DNA of 64,000 bases. Origin: an uncultured Cytophagales bacterium (GTDB lineage: Bacteria; Bacteroidota; Bacteroidia; Cytophagales; Thermonemataceae). The notes below the pieces were generated by a model. It was not told the origin of the DNA. It made no database searches and worked only from the letters and a program-made list of their open reading frames with translations. Location: NCBI GenBank assembly GCA_938002655.1, contig CALLAC010000012.1, forward strand, positions 1-64,000, written 5' to 3'. Of this stretch, positions 26,462 through 34,990 are shown piece after piece (the stretch's first letter is position 1; each line of letters begins with the position of its first letter). Both the position numbers and the translations under genes were made by a program.

Positions 26462-26507
26462 CCGTATGTATTTAGCAGAGAAAAAAGTCCATTTCACCGA
26501 AAAAAGA

Positions 26508-26538
26508 TTGTATACAATCAAATTTGTCTTTATCTTTG
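26508..26538 (+). promoter_or_regulatory. Promoter (TTG-N20-TATCTTTG) for the STAS-like small protein
   Basis: TTG at 26508-26510 and TATCTTTG at 26531-26538 are separated by 20 nt, matching the two-part Bacteroidota promoter (TTG, 17-23 nt, TAnnTTTG). It lies 48 nt before the ATG at 26587. Confidence 0.7.
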
Positions 26539-26586
26539 TTTGTTTCAATTTTTAAGCTACACATAAAATCAAATACAAGTAAAACT

Positions 26587-27006
26587 ATGTTTTCAGGTCT
26601 ATTTTCTAAAAGCAAAGAACAGAACAACAATTCTGCAAATTTTGCACAGGTTCTTCGTAAAACCTTTGAAGGTAAAGATTGCCTTTATTTTGAGTTCAAA
26701 GGAGTTTTTGATGATAAGCTCGCTGAAAAAGTTTTACCCCAAGCCGAAAAAATTTTACAAAGCGAACTAACCAATAATGCAAACGATAAAACCCTCTGTA
26801 TAGTTTGCTCTTGCAGAGAAATGCAAGATTACGACCCAATAGCAAGAATAAAATTTCAGAAATTTCTGAAAAACTATGAAAAAAATATCAAAACAATGTG
26901 GATAATCACAAACTCCAAAATTATCAAATATGGCGGTTTACTAATGAATATGGTACTTCCTTTCCCTGTAAAAGTCGTTGAAAGCGAAGAAGAAATCAAA
27001 TTCTAA
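26587..27006 (+). CDS. Small cytosolic protein, possibly STAS/SpoIIAA-like
   Basis: The ATG at 26587 follows a good promoter; a codon farther upstream (26524) lies within it. The 139-residue product has no signal peptide or membrane segment. A strand CLYFEFKGVFDDKLAEKVLP is followed by KTLCIVCSCREMQDYDPIARIKFQKFL and TMWIITNSKIIKYGGLLMN. The beta-alpha order (strand, helix, strand with a C/S-rich turn, helix, strand) recalls STAS and SpoIIAA-like proteins but no phosphosite motif is clear. Function unknown; a GAF-histidine kinase gene follows 106 nt downstream. Confidence 0.65.
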   Translation: MFSGLFSKSKEQNNNSANFAQVLRKTFEGKDCLYFEFKGVFDDKLAEKVLPQAEKILQSELTNNANDKTLCIVCSCREMQDYDPIARIKFQKFLKNYEKNIKTMWIITNSKIIKYGGLLMNMVLPFPVKVVESEEEIKF

Positions 27007-27112
27007 AAATCTCTAAACTTTTTACATAACTTACACAAATTGCGTTTGGATAAGTTTCTAATCTTTAAGGCAACAAAATACAATAGAAAATGCTTTCTAA
27101 ATAATTTCATTT

Positions 27113-28339
27113 ATGACAACTCCCCCCTTACCCACTAACGAAAAAGAGCGTTTGGAAGCTCTATACGCTTACGATATTTTAGATACCCCCGCTGAAAAAG
27201 AATTTGATGAAATTACGCAACTGGCAGCAATGATTTGCCAAGTGCCCGTTGCTCTTATTTCGCTCATAGATAAAGACCGACAATGGTTCAAATCTCGGGT
27301 GGGAGTAGATATACAAGAAACCCCTCGTGAAGTAGCTTTTTGTAGCCACGCCATTCTACAAAACAAACTGATGATAGTGCCAAATGCCTTGCAAGACGAA
27401 CGTTTTGCAGATAATCCTTTTGTTATCAAAGAGCCTAAAATTCGGTTTTATGCAGGCTGTCCACTCTCTACCAGTCAAGGATTGAATTTAGGAACCCTTT
27501 GCGTACTTGATACCCAACCACGTTCGCTTTCCGAAGAGCAAAAATTTGCTCTCCAAGTGCTTGCCAAACAAGTAGCAGAAAAAATAGAAATGCGTCTTAA
27601 AAACAAACAACTGGATTTTCAGAAAGAACTCTTACAGAAACAACTGGATTTTCAGAAAAGGATTTTTTTACTAGTTGCTCACGATGTTCGCTCTCCGCTG
27701 ATTTCTATGTATGGTATTGCCAAGCTACTCACAGAAAAAGCCATAAACCCTGATGAAGCTAAAAATTCTGCCCAAAAAATTCAAAAAGATATACAGAATG
27801 TTTTAAGTAACTTGGACCATATCCTTACTTGGAGCAAGTTACATCAAGATAGCAGTGCTATCAATCCTCGTATAGAAACTTTTGCAGTTTCAGAATATCT
27901 GACACCTATCTTGGAGTTTAAGAGTAGTAAAGCTCAAAAAAAAGGTATCCATTTCAGCTACTGCCTCAAAAATTGCCCAGCAACTATCCAAACTGATCCT
28001 TTTCTTTTAGGAAGCATTCTTCGTAATCTGCTCAATAATGCCATCAAATTTACCCCGAAAGGCGGTAGCGTGTTTTGTGAGATTAGTCAGGAGTATCAAA
28101 ATTTGAAAATTGTTGTCAAAGACACAGGAATAGGTATGAGCGAAGAAATACAACAAAGTTTCTGGACAGGCGTAGGTATTACTCCTCGTAAAGGCACCAA
28201 CGACGAACAAGGTTCAGGTTCAGCCTTACAACTTTTAAAAACATTTATTTATTTGCTCGGCGGCAAAATTCATTTGGAAAGCCAAGAAAACCAAGGAACT
28301 ACCTTCACTGTGCTTCTCCCCCTCAACGAAAAATACTGA
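27113..28339 (+). CDS. GAF-domain sensor histidine kinase
   Basis: The 408-residue soluble kinase has a GAF domain (about 25-160; REVAFCSHAILQN is the usual signature of this subgroup), a short coiled linker with an 11-residue duplication (165-175 and 176-186, KQLDFQK in both), a HisKA domain with His190 in LLVAHDVRSPL, and an HATPase domain with RNLLNNAIKFTPKGG, VVKDTGIGM and GSGSALQLLK. No membrane segment is present, so the signal is internal or brought by another protein. No response regulator is encoded next to it. Confidence 0.92.
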   Translation: MTTPPLPTNEKERLEALYAYDILDTPAEKEFDEITQLAAMICQVPVALISLIDKDRQWFKSRVGVDIQETPREVAFCSHAILQNKLMIVPNALQDERFADNPFVIKEPKIRFYAGCPLSTSQGLNLGTLCVLDTQPRSLSEEQKFALQVLAKQVAEKIEMRLKNKQLDFQKELLQKQLDFQKRIFLLVAHDVRSPLISMYGIAKLLTEKAINPDEAKNSAQKIQKDIQNVLSNLDHILTWSKLHQDSSAINPRIETFAVSEYLTPILEFKSSKAQKKGIHFSYCLKNCPATIQTDPFLLGSILRNLLNNAIKFTPKGGSVFCEISQEYQNLKIVVKDTGIGMSEEIQQSFWTGVGITPRKGTNDEQGSGSALQLLKTFIYLLGGKIHLESQENQGTTFTVLLPLNEKY

Positions 28340-28368
28340 AATCTTTATCTGATTAAGGTATTTTTTTG

Positions 28369-28376
28369 TAAATTTG
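28369..28376 (+). promoter_or_regulatory. Candidate -7 box for the small secreted protein at 28394
   Basis: TAAATTTG matches TAnnTTTG, 17 nt before the ATG. No -33 TTG is seen, so support is weak. Confidence 0.3.
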
Positions 28377-28393
28377 CTTTCAAACATACAAAT

Positions 28394-28828
28394 ATGAGAT
28401 ATTTTTGGGCATTGATTTTTCTTGGATTTTCAACTTCTGTTTTTGCTCAAAAGAAAAAAAACGATTTGGGTACTAAAATTATCAAAGAGAAATCGCAAAT
28501 CACAGGGCAAGAAAATGAGTGGAAAATTACGGGTAGAGATGCCGTTGTAATGCGAGATTCGGGCAGTCGTTACATTCAAATTCATATCACAGAAAGCAAA
28601 GAAGCCTTGTATGGCAATCGTTGTGCCGAAATGCAAGCCCAAAAAATGGGAATTGAGTTTATTATCATTCCCAAAGATATTGGCTATGGAATGAGCAAGA
28701 AAAATATTTTTTTCACCAACCTCAATGCTCATTTGAGGGCTTTTTGGAAAAATGGTTTTTTTTGGAAAAAACGTCTCAAAAAACGCATACGCCATTGCCG
28801 AGATGCAACCGCAGATTACATAAGATAA
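28394..28828 (+). CDS. Secreted hypothetical protein
   Basis: The 144-residue protein has a signal peptide (MRYFWALIFLGFSTSVFAQ) and a lysine-rich mature part containing WKITGRDAVVMRDSGSRYI and NRCAEMQAQKMGIEFIIIP. The C-terminus is strongly basic (WKKRLKKRIRHCRD). Two cysteines may pair in the periplasm. No family is recognised. It converges on the TolC gene with a 10-nt gap. Confidence 0.6.
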   Translation: MRYFWALIFLGFSTSVFAQKKKNDLGTKIIKEKSQITGQENEWKITGRDAVVMRDSGSRYIQIHITESKEALYGNRCAEMQAQKMGIEFIIIPKDIGYGMSKKNIFFTNLNAHLRAFWKNGFFWKKRLKKRIRHCRDATADYIR

Positions 28829-28838
28829 AGTTTCTTTT

Positions 28839-30275
28839 CTATGGCAGTTCGATAGGTTTATTCATATAAAAATCTAACACTTTTATTCGAAACACATACT
28901 CATATTTTGCTCGAATAAGCTGGGCTTTGGCTTGGTCTACATTGAGTTTAGCCAAATTGTAATCTATGGCATTACTGGCACCTGCATTAAAACGGCTTTC
29001 CACTGCCTTGAAATTCAGCTCAAGGGCTTCTACTTGTTTTTGGCGTGCTTCAAAGTTGCTTTGAGCCAGTTTCAAATCATTGTAAGCCTGCTCTACGGCT
29101 TGGCGAAACTGTTGGCGAAGTAAATCTGCCTGATACTTTTGATTTTTTTGCTGAATACGAGCCTGTGTAATAGCATTACGCGTACGCCCTTGCGAATAAA
29201 ATGGAATATTCAAGTTTAACACTACAAAGGAACTGCGATTGAAATCCATTTGATTAAAAAAGCGATTAGGCTCAATTCTACCATTGGGCACAGCCCGAAT
29301 GGTATAAACCGTATCAAAAGAGCTACCAACATAACCAATGGGCACTTGCACAAGCGTACTTGTGCCATCGGGGCGAAAAAGCTCGCTCGGGGCGGCACTC
29401 GAATATGCCGAATTGATACCCACCCCAAGCGTAAGCGTAGGATACAAAGCCGAACGTGCCACCATCTCGTTGTATTTCAAACTTTCTATCCGCAAATCGG
29501 CACTCTGAATGTTGTACTGATTTTTTTCGGCTGTATCATAAATTTCTTGTGGACTTTTGTCGGCATACTCATTGATAATTTGCTCAATATCGACTTTCTG
29601 AATTTCAATATTTTGTGTAGCAGGCATATTCATTTGTTGTAAAAGATTGAGCCGAGCAAGGCTTACTTGGTTTCGTGCTGTAATCACATTTACCTCATCA
29701 TTTGCTAGTTGCGATTTCAAATTCAAAACTTGTACTTCTGCAATAGAACCTGCTTTGAATAGCTTTTCTGTACGTTCCAACTGATTTTTAGTAATTTCTA
29801 CTTGCACCAAACTGGCCTGTTCGAGTTCTTGTGCTAAAAGCAGTTGTAAATAAGCATTGGCTATGTTCAGCGAAATATCGCGTTTGGCCTGCTCTACATC
29901 AAGTTGATTGGCTTTCAGAAGCGTTTCATTTTGCCTGATAGCATTGATAGTGCCAAAACCATTAAAAAGCACAATGTTGCCATTAAGAGAAACATTTGTT
30001 GAAAAAACATTTTGCGTAACAAATTGGTTGGTGAAAGGGTCAATAGAACGACCAGTACGCACTGCCTGCGAAAGCGAAGCCGATACCTGCGGAATAAAAC
30101 GACTTTCACGGCTTTGCAGAAGATTCTGACTTGCACTCTCTACTTGAAGTTGCCTTTGCCTGATGCTAATATTATTTTCAATGGCATAGTCTACACATTT
30201 TTGTAAAGACCAACGCTCTTGGGCAAAAACAGAAAAACTTGCAAAAATTAAAAGAAAACGTAAAGTCTTTTTCAT
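28839..30275 (-). CDS. TolC family outer-membrane efflux protein
   Basis: The ATG at 30275 gives a signal peptide (MKKTLRFLLIFASFSVFAQ) and a 478-residue product. Two OEP repeats are seen, each with long amphipathic helices (for example LNIANAYLQLLLAQELEQ and RQAVEQAYNDLKLAQSNFEA) and a LNLNIPFYSQGRTRNAI strand region, as in TolC. The SLQKCVDYAIENNISIRQ start is typical of Bacteroidota members. It would form the outer-membrane tunnel of an RND or ABC exporter, but no pump or adaptor gene is adjacent. A second TolC homologue lies at 52477-53883. Confidence 0.9.
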   Translation of the reverse strand: MKKTLRFLLIFASFSVFAQERWSLQKCVDYAIENNISIRQRQLQVESASQNLLQSRESRFIPQVSASLSQAVRTGRSIDPFTNQFVTQNVFSTNVSLNGNIVLFNGFGTINAIRQNETLLKANQLDVEQAKRDISLNIANAYLQLLLAQELEQASLVQVEITKNQLERTEKLFKAGSIAEVQVLNLKSQLANDEVNVITARNQVSLARLNLLQQMNMPATQNIEIQKVDIEQIINEYADKSPQEIYDTAEKNQYNIQSADLRIESLKYNEMVARSALYPTLTLGVGINSAYSSAAPSELFRPDGTSTLVQVPIGYVGSSFDTVYTIRAVPNGRIEPNRFFNQMDFNRSSFVVLNLNIPFYSQGRTRNAITQARIQQKNQKYQADLLRQQFRQAVEQAYNDLKLAQSNFEARQKQVEALELNFKAVESRFNAGASNAIDYNLAKLNVDQAKAQLIRAKYEYVFRIKVLDFYMNKPIELP

Positions 30276-30384
30276 AGATACACGATTATCATTCGGCATC
30301 AAAGAAACTCAAAAAAAGTTTTCGTATTGCAAATTTGTGAAAAAAAATCTTTATTTTTACGCCTGCAACCTCAAAAATACCGCT

Positions 30385-30840
30385 ATGGCTCTCAAAATAG
30401 GCACTTTTGCCCCCGATTTTACTCTACCTGCAACCAATGGTAAAAACATCACTTTAAGCAAAGATTTAGCAGGCAAACCTTGTGTTTTGTATTTTTACCC
30501 CAAAGATTTTACCCCTGGTTGTACCAAAGAGGCTTGCGAGTTCAGAGACCAATTCGCTACCTTTCGCAATCTGAATGTTGATGTTTTGGGCATCAGCAGA
30601 GATAACATAAATACCCACCAAAAATTCAAAGAAACTTACAAACTCCCCTTTGAACTGCTGGCTGATGTAAGTGGATCGGTTTGTAAGGTTTATCAAGCAC
30701 TCATTCCTATTATCGGTATTCCCAAACGCATTTCATATCTTTTGGATAAAGACCACAAAATAGTGGCAGTTTATCAAGATTTTTTTGGAGCCGAAGAGCA
30801 TATCAGAGCCATGCTAAAAAAATTGCAAGTAGAAGGGTGA
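30385..30840 (+). CDS. bcp: Thioredoxin-dependent peroxiredoxin (Bcp type)
   Basis: The ATG at 30385 (MALKIGTFAPDFTLPATNGK) gives 151 residues; an upstream TTG is less likely. The peroxidatic Cys46 and the resolving Cys51 lie in DFTPGCTKEACEFRD, the atypical 2-Cys arrangement of Bcp/PrxQ. LGISRDNINTHQKFKETYKLPFELLAD follows as in the family. The enzyme reduces hydrogen peroxide and organic peroxides in the cytosol with thioredoxin. Confidence 0.93.
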   Translation: MALKIGTFAPDFTLPATNGKNITLSKDLAGKPCVLYFYPKDFTPGCTKEACEFRDQFATFRNLNVDVLGISRDNINTHQKFKETYKLPFELLADVSGSVCKVYQALIPIIGIPKRISYLLDKDHKIVAVYQDFFGAEEHIRAMLKKLQVEG

Positions 30841-30904
30841 ATTTCATCTTTATTATCAGACTCCACAAATTTTTTGAACAAAATAATTCTTTAATCTTTC
30901 GGCT

Positions 30905-31834
30905 ATGAGTAAAACGTTAATTCAAAGATTTGTAAAAAGCAAATCTTTTATTCGTACCACTAGCGTAATGATTATTGCTTGCTCTATTTTGCTCGGCATT
31001 GAAGCCTCTTTTACACAAGAAATCTTACTTTTTAGCATTTTAGACATTGCTTTCACTTCTTATTTTATCTTCGAAATCGTTTTACGTATTTTTGCAGAAG
31101 ATAAGCCTTGGAAATTTTTCAAATTATTTTCGTTCAAAAAGCAGATTAGCTCCAAAACTGGCAATAAACACACCCAAATTGTATTCCACGAACACGGCTT
31201 TTGGAACTGCTTTGATTTTTTGATTACAGCATTCAGTGTTTTTAGCCTTGTTGTACATATTTTCGAGCATCCCGAATTTTTAGTAGTAGGGCGTTTGTTC
31301 CGAGTTTTACGTATTTTACGACTTTTAGAAATCAGTAATGAACTCAAAGATGTAGAGCGAAAAATTATCAGTATTATTCCCACGGTATTTTCGTTTGCTT
31401 TGCTTTTAGGCATTCTTTTGTACATTTATGCAATTATAGGCATATACTTGTTTAGCCACCACAAATACGAAAATGCCGATTTCAGCAGTTTGGGGGCTTC
31501 CTTTCTTTCTCTCTTCCAAGTAATGACCCTCGAAGGATGGGTAGATATGATGTACCAAGCCAGTGAACACTACGAACATTCTTGGTGGATAAAAGGGTAT
31601 TTCATCAGTTTTGTTATTCTCACCGTTATTGTAAGTTTCAATGTATTTGTAGCAGTACTTACTTCGCAGGTGCAAGAGAAAATCAATGCCAAGCAAGTAC
31701 TAGAAGAAAAACAGCTTTTTAAGGAAATGAATGGTATCTTGAAAGAAATGCGTAGTAAAATGCTTAAAGAAATTGAAGAATTGCGTGCAGAAATTCAAAA
31801 AATGCGTGAAGAATTAAACAAAAGCCAATCTTGA
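30905..31834 (+). CDS. Voltage-gated cation channel (BacNav/Cav-like) with TLEGWVD filter
   Basis: The 309-residue protein is a single-domain six-helix channel that would work as a tetramer. S1 and S2 lie at about 18-65; a long basic loop of about 30 residues separates S2 from S3 (98-120). S4 has four arginines at three-residue spacing (R130, R133, R136, R139 in RLFRVLRILRLLE), the voltage sensor. S5 is about 160-183, the pore helix FLSLFQVM leads to TLEGWVD (208-214), and S6 is about 229-252. The C-terminal 55 residues are a coiled coil (KEIEELRAEIQKMREEL), as in bacterial sodium channels. NaChBac has TLESWAS; the Gly and final Asp here resemble calcium channels. pyrF starts 11 nt downstream. 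Confidence 0.9.
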   Translation: MSKTLIQRFVKSKSFIRTTSVMIIACSILLGIEASFTQEILLFSILDIAFTSYFIFEIVLRIFAEDKPWKFFKLFSFKKQISSKTGNKHTQIVFHEHGFWNCFDFLITAFSVFSLVVHIFEHPEFLVVGRLFRVLRILRLLEISNELKDVERKIISIIPTVFSFALLLGILLYIYAIIGIYLFSHHKYENADFSSLGASFLSLFQVMTLEGWVDMMYQASEHYEHSWWIKGYFISFVILTVIVSFNVFVAVLTSQVQEKINAKQVLEEKQLFKEMNGILKEMRSKMLKEIEELRAEIQKMREELNKSQS

Positions 31835-31845
31835 CTTCTGCAAGT

Positions 31846-32673
31846 ATGACTTACCAGCAAATCCGAGAAAGCATCGTTGCTAAAAAATCTTTTCTTTGCG
31901 TAGGTTTGGATAGCGATTTGAACAAATTGCCTACATTGCTACCCCAAAATGCCCAAGGAATACTTGCTTTCAATAAAGCTATTATTGAAGCGACTTTACC
32001 TTTTGCCATAGCCTACAAAATCAATACAGCTTTTTACGAAGCTCTTGGAGCAGAAGGCTGGAAAACAATGGAAAAAACTTTGGAACTTTTGCCAAAAAAT
32101 GTTTTCAAAATTGCCGACGCCAAACGTGGCGATATCGGAAATACCTCAAAACTTTATGCCAAAGCCTTTTTTGAAATACTGAATTTTGATGCCCTCACCA
32201 TTACTCCTTATATGGGTGAAGATTCTGTTAGCCCTTTCTTGGAATATGAAAATAAATGGGTGATTCTGCTCGCTCTTACTTCCAACGTGGGTAGCAAAGA
32301 TTTTGAAATGCTCAAACTTTCCAACCATCGCTATTTGTACGAGGAAGTAATACTCAAATCGCAAGAATGGGCTGATTGCCATAAAATGATGTACGTAGTA
32401 GGTGCTACACAAACCGAAAAAATACAAGAAATTCGCCAACTTGCACCAAAGCATTTTTTGCTTGTACCCGGCATTGGCACACAAGGCGGTGATTTGGAAA
32501 AAGTGATAGAATACGGCTCTAACGAAGCGGGAGGTTTGCTTATCAATGTTTCCCGAGATATTTTATTTGCTTCGCAAGCCAAAGATTTTGCTGAAAAAGC
32601 CCATCAGAAAGCCGAATTTTGGCAAAAACAAATGAAAGAAAAATTCGCATCTCTTCTTAAAAAAAATGAATAA
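31846..32673 (+). CDS. pyrF: Orotidine-5'-phosphate decarboxylase
   Basis: The ATG at 31846 (MTYQQIRESIVAKKSFLCVG) gives a 275-residue enzyme of the longer type 2 family that makes UMP from OMP. The active site reads FKIADAKRGDIGNTS with its catalytic Lys; LCVGLDSDL lies at the N-terminus and LLVPGIGTQGGDLEK near the end. The channel gene stops 11 nt upstream, so they may share a transcript. It converges on aroK with a 6-nt gap. Confidence 0.95.
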   Translation: MTYQQIRESIVAKKSFLCVGLDSDLNKLPTLLPQNAQGILAFNKAIIEATLPFAIAYKINTAFYEALGAEGWKTMEKTLELLPKNVFKIADAKRGDIGNTSKLYAKAFFEILNFDALTITPYMGEDSVSPFLEYENKWVILLALTSNVGSKDFEMLKLSNHRYLYEEVILKSQEWADCHKMMYVVGATQTEKIQEIRQLAPKHFLLVPGIGTQGGDLEKVIEYGSNEAGGLLINVSRDILFASQAKDFAEKAHQKAEFWQKQMKEKFASLLKKNE

Positions 32674-32679
32674 CTCTTT

Positions 32680-33174
32680 TCAAAAACTTACATCTTCTAT
32701 GATTTTTTCTATTTCGTTGCATTCTGTAATCCGAAAATGAGCTTTCTTGTAAAAAGGCAACCGCTCTTGATAAAGTTTTTCAAGGAAATCTTGAATTTGG
32801 CTAGCAGTTTTTTGAGCAAACATAGGTCTTTGTTGTTTTTGGCTCAAAATTCTTTCTAATAAAACCGAAAGCGGAACATCAAGAAAAACTACTTTACCTA
32901 CCCCAAGCATATAATCTAAATTCTGATGAAAACAAGGCGTGCCTCCTCCCGTAGCAATTATTTTTTGAGACCTGATAGGGATTTTTCTCAATGTTTCTGC
33001 TTCAATTTTTCGGAAAAATGGCTCACCTTCTTTTGCAAAAATTTGTAATATAGGTTTTTGCAATATTTTCTCAATTTCTTCGTCTAAATCAATGGCTTGC
33101 CATTTGTATTGACTTTTAACTTTACGAGCCAAAGTACTTTTACCTGAAGCAGGCATTCCTATCAAAAAAAACAT
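32680..33174 (-). CDS. aroK: Shikimate kinase
   Basis: The 164-residue kinase phosphorylates shikimate at the 3-hydroxyl. It has Walker A GMPASGKST, the shikimate-binding DLDEEIE and FFRKIEAE, the GGGTPC loop and the lid RPMF. The ATG is 5 nt after the stop of der, so the two genes form an operon. aroC of the same pathway lies at 11 kb. Confidence 0.94.
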   Translation of the reverse strand: MFFLIGMPASGKSTLARKVKSQYKWQAIDLDEEIEKILQKPILQIFAKEGEPFFRKIEAETLRKIPIRSQKIIATGGGTPCFHQNLDYMLGVGKVVFLDVPLSVLLERILSQKQQRPMFAQKTASQIQDFLEKLYQERLPFYKKAHFRITECNEIEKIIEDVSF

Positions 33175-33179
33175 ACGCT

Positions 33180-34487
33180 TTATTTTTTTCTAAACACCAG
33201 TTGCAAAGGCACACCTTCAAAATCAAAATTTTTACGCAGTTGGTTTTCCAGGTACCGCTGATAGCTTTCCTGAATATATTGAGGCAGATTGCAGAAAAAA
33301 GCAAAAGTAGGCGTATGCGTAGGAAGTTGGGTTATATATTTGATTTTCACATATTTTCCTTTAATCATAGGAGGCGGATAGCTTTCAATAGCGGCAAGCA
33401 TTATATCATTGAGTTGTGAAGTAGGAATACGCTTTTTACGATTTTCATAAACCTCGCAAGCCTTTTCTACCACTTTGAAAATACGCTTTTTCTCTTTTAC
33501 AGACGCAAAAACAATGGGCAGGTAGTCCATCGGAGCAAGTTTTTTACGAATAGCTTCTTCGTAGTGTTTAGCGGTTTTGGAGTCTTTTTCAATCAAATCC
33601 CATTTATTGACCACCAGCACCATTCCTTTTTTAGATTTTTCGGCAAGGCGTAAAATATTTACATCTTGCGACTCGAGCCCTTGGGTAGCGTCGATAAGCA
33701 TAATACAGACATCACTCTCCTCGAGGGCACGCAAAGAACGCATCACCGAATAAAACTCAATGCTATCGCGTACTTTAGTTTTTTTTCGCAAGCCAGCCGT
33801 ATCGGTAAGGATAAATTCTTTGCCATACAAATTGTAGTGTGTATCAATGGCATCACGAGTAGTGCCTGCTATATCGGTTACGATACTACGCTCTTTACCC
33901 ACAAGGGCATTGAGCAGTGAAGATTTTCCTACGTTAGGCCTGCCTAAGATTGCAAAACGCGGCAAACCTTCATAAGGGTTAGGTTCTTCTTCTTCTTTGA
34001 AGTGCTTGATTACTTCATCAAGCAAATCACCTGTACCACTTCCTGTTTCGGCAGAAATAGCAAACACTTCTCCCAATCCTAAAGCCGTAAACTCATAAGC
34101 CTGTTGGTTGCGTTCAAAGGTTTCGGTTTTATTGGCAACAACAATCACGGGCTTTTTAGAACGGCGAAGGATATTGGCAAATTCTCTATCCAGCGGGTGC
34201 AATCCTTCCATTGCATCAACCATAAAAAGCACCACCGAAGCTTCTTCTATGGCAATACTTACTTGCCTACGGATAGCGGCTTCAAAGATATCTTCCGAGC
34301 CTACTACATAGCCACCTGTATCAATAAGGGTAAAAGTTTTGTTGAGCCACTCGGCAAGCCCATAGTGACGGTCGCGGGTTACGCCTGCTTGGTCGTCGGT
34401 AATAGCATTTTTAGTTTGCGTAAGCCTATTGAAAAGCGTTGATTTCCCTACATTGGGTCTGCCTACAATTGCTACAATATTCGCCAT
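33180..34487 (-). CDS. der: Ribosome biogenesis GTPase Der (EngA)
   Basis: The 435-residue protein has two tandem GTPase domains, GRPNVGKSTLFNRL at the start and GRPNVGKSSLLNAL near 185, each followed by DTGG/DTAG and an NKxD motif (ANKTE and VNKWD). A C-terminal KH-like domain binds RNA. Der helps 50S assembly. The first NKxD motif reads ANKTE, a mild deviation. The gene is followed by aroK. Confidence 0.96.
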   Translation of the reverse strand: MANIVAIVGRPNVGKSTLFNRLTQTKNAITDDQAGVTRDRHYGLAEWLNKTFTLIDTGGYVVGSEDIFEAAIRRQVSIAIEEASVVLFMVDAMEGLHPLDREFANILRRSKKPVIVVANKTETFERNQQAYEFTALGLGEVFAISAETGSGTGDLLDEVIKHFKEEEEPNPYEGLPRFAILGRPNVGKSSLLNALVGKERSIVTDIAGTTRDAIDTHYNLYGKEFILTDTAGLRKKTKVRDSIEFYSVMRSLRALEESDVCIMLIDATQGLESQDVNILRLAEKSKKGMVLVVNKWDLIEKDSKTAKHYEEAIRKKLAPMDYLPIVFASVKEKKRIFKVVEKACEVYENRKKRIPTSQLNDIMLAAIESYPPPMIKGKYVKIKYITQLPTHTPTFAFFCNLPQYIQESYQRYLENQLRKNFDFEGVPLQLVFRKK

Positions 34488-34570
34488 AGTTTGGGGTTGA
34501 AAGTTTGAAGGTTGTTGTGATTTGAGAGCCCAAGGTTAGGGCTTGGAAACAAATTGCAAATTTACAAAAA

Positions 34571-34600
34571 ACCACACAAACGAGTTTGTTGTGTAGTGGT
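34571..34600 (-). terminator. Possible imperfect terminator downstream of the TerC operon
   Basis: ACCACACAAAC (34571-34581) pairs partly with GTTGTGTAGTGGT on the right, with internal bulges. On the minus strand a run TTTTTT follows. Confidence 0.35.
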
Positions 34601-34624
34601 ATTTCGTGCTATTGTTAGAAGAGC

Positions 34625-34990
34625 TTATTTTACCAAATCTACTTTATACACAAAGTATTCGCTATCACCCTGCCAAGGAAAAACCCAGTATTTCTGTTTG
34701 TAATAAAGTTTTATTTGCCTACCGTTGTAATCTTGCAATTTTTGGATAAGTTCTTTTTCATTATCATTTACCGAAAACACAAACCTTTGCGGATTTATTC
34801 TGTCTTCTGTACCAATTCGCAACTCTCCTTCCCAAGTCTTGAAAACAACTCCTTTTTTGCTAAACTTATCCAGTATTCCTACTCGTATCCCTTCGCTATA
34901 CACTCCGAAGGTCATTATTAGAATCCAAACAAGAAAAGCAATCAGCAAGAAAGCAAGAGCGATGAAAGTATACTTTTTACCTTTACTCAT
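34625..34990 (-). CDS. Conserved membrane-anchored hypothetical protein
   Basis: The 121-residue protein has one N-terminal membrane helix (FIALAFLLIAFLVWILIMTF) and a soluble domain with YSEGIRVGILDKFSKKGVVFKTWEGELRIG. It ends PWQGDSEYFVYKVDLVK. This pattern is conserved in many Bacteroidota, sometimes mislabelled 6-phosphogluconate dehydrogenase, with no known role. Its ATG overlaps the TerC stop by 4 bp (ATGA), so the genes are translationally coupled. Confidence 0.75.
   Translation of the reverse strand: MSKGKKYTFIALAFLLIAFLVWILIMTFGVYSEGIRVGILDKFSKKGVVFKTWEGELRIGTEDRINPQRFVFSVNDNEKELIQKLQDYNGRQIKLYYKQKYWVFPWQGDSEYFVYKVDLVK

Noticed and set aside
34501-34550. CCAAG...CTTGG hairpin before der
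   Set aside because: Five base pairs only and no T-run; too weak to call a terminator or riboswitch.
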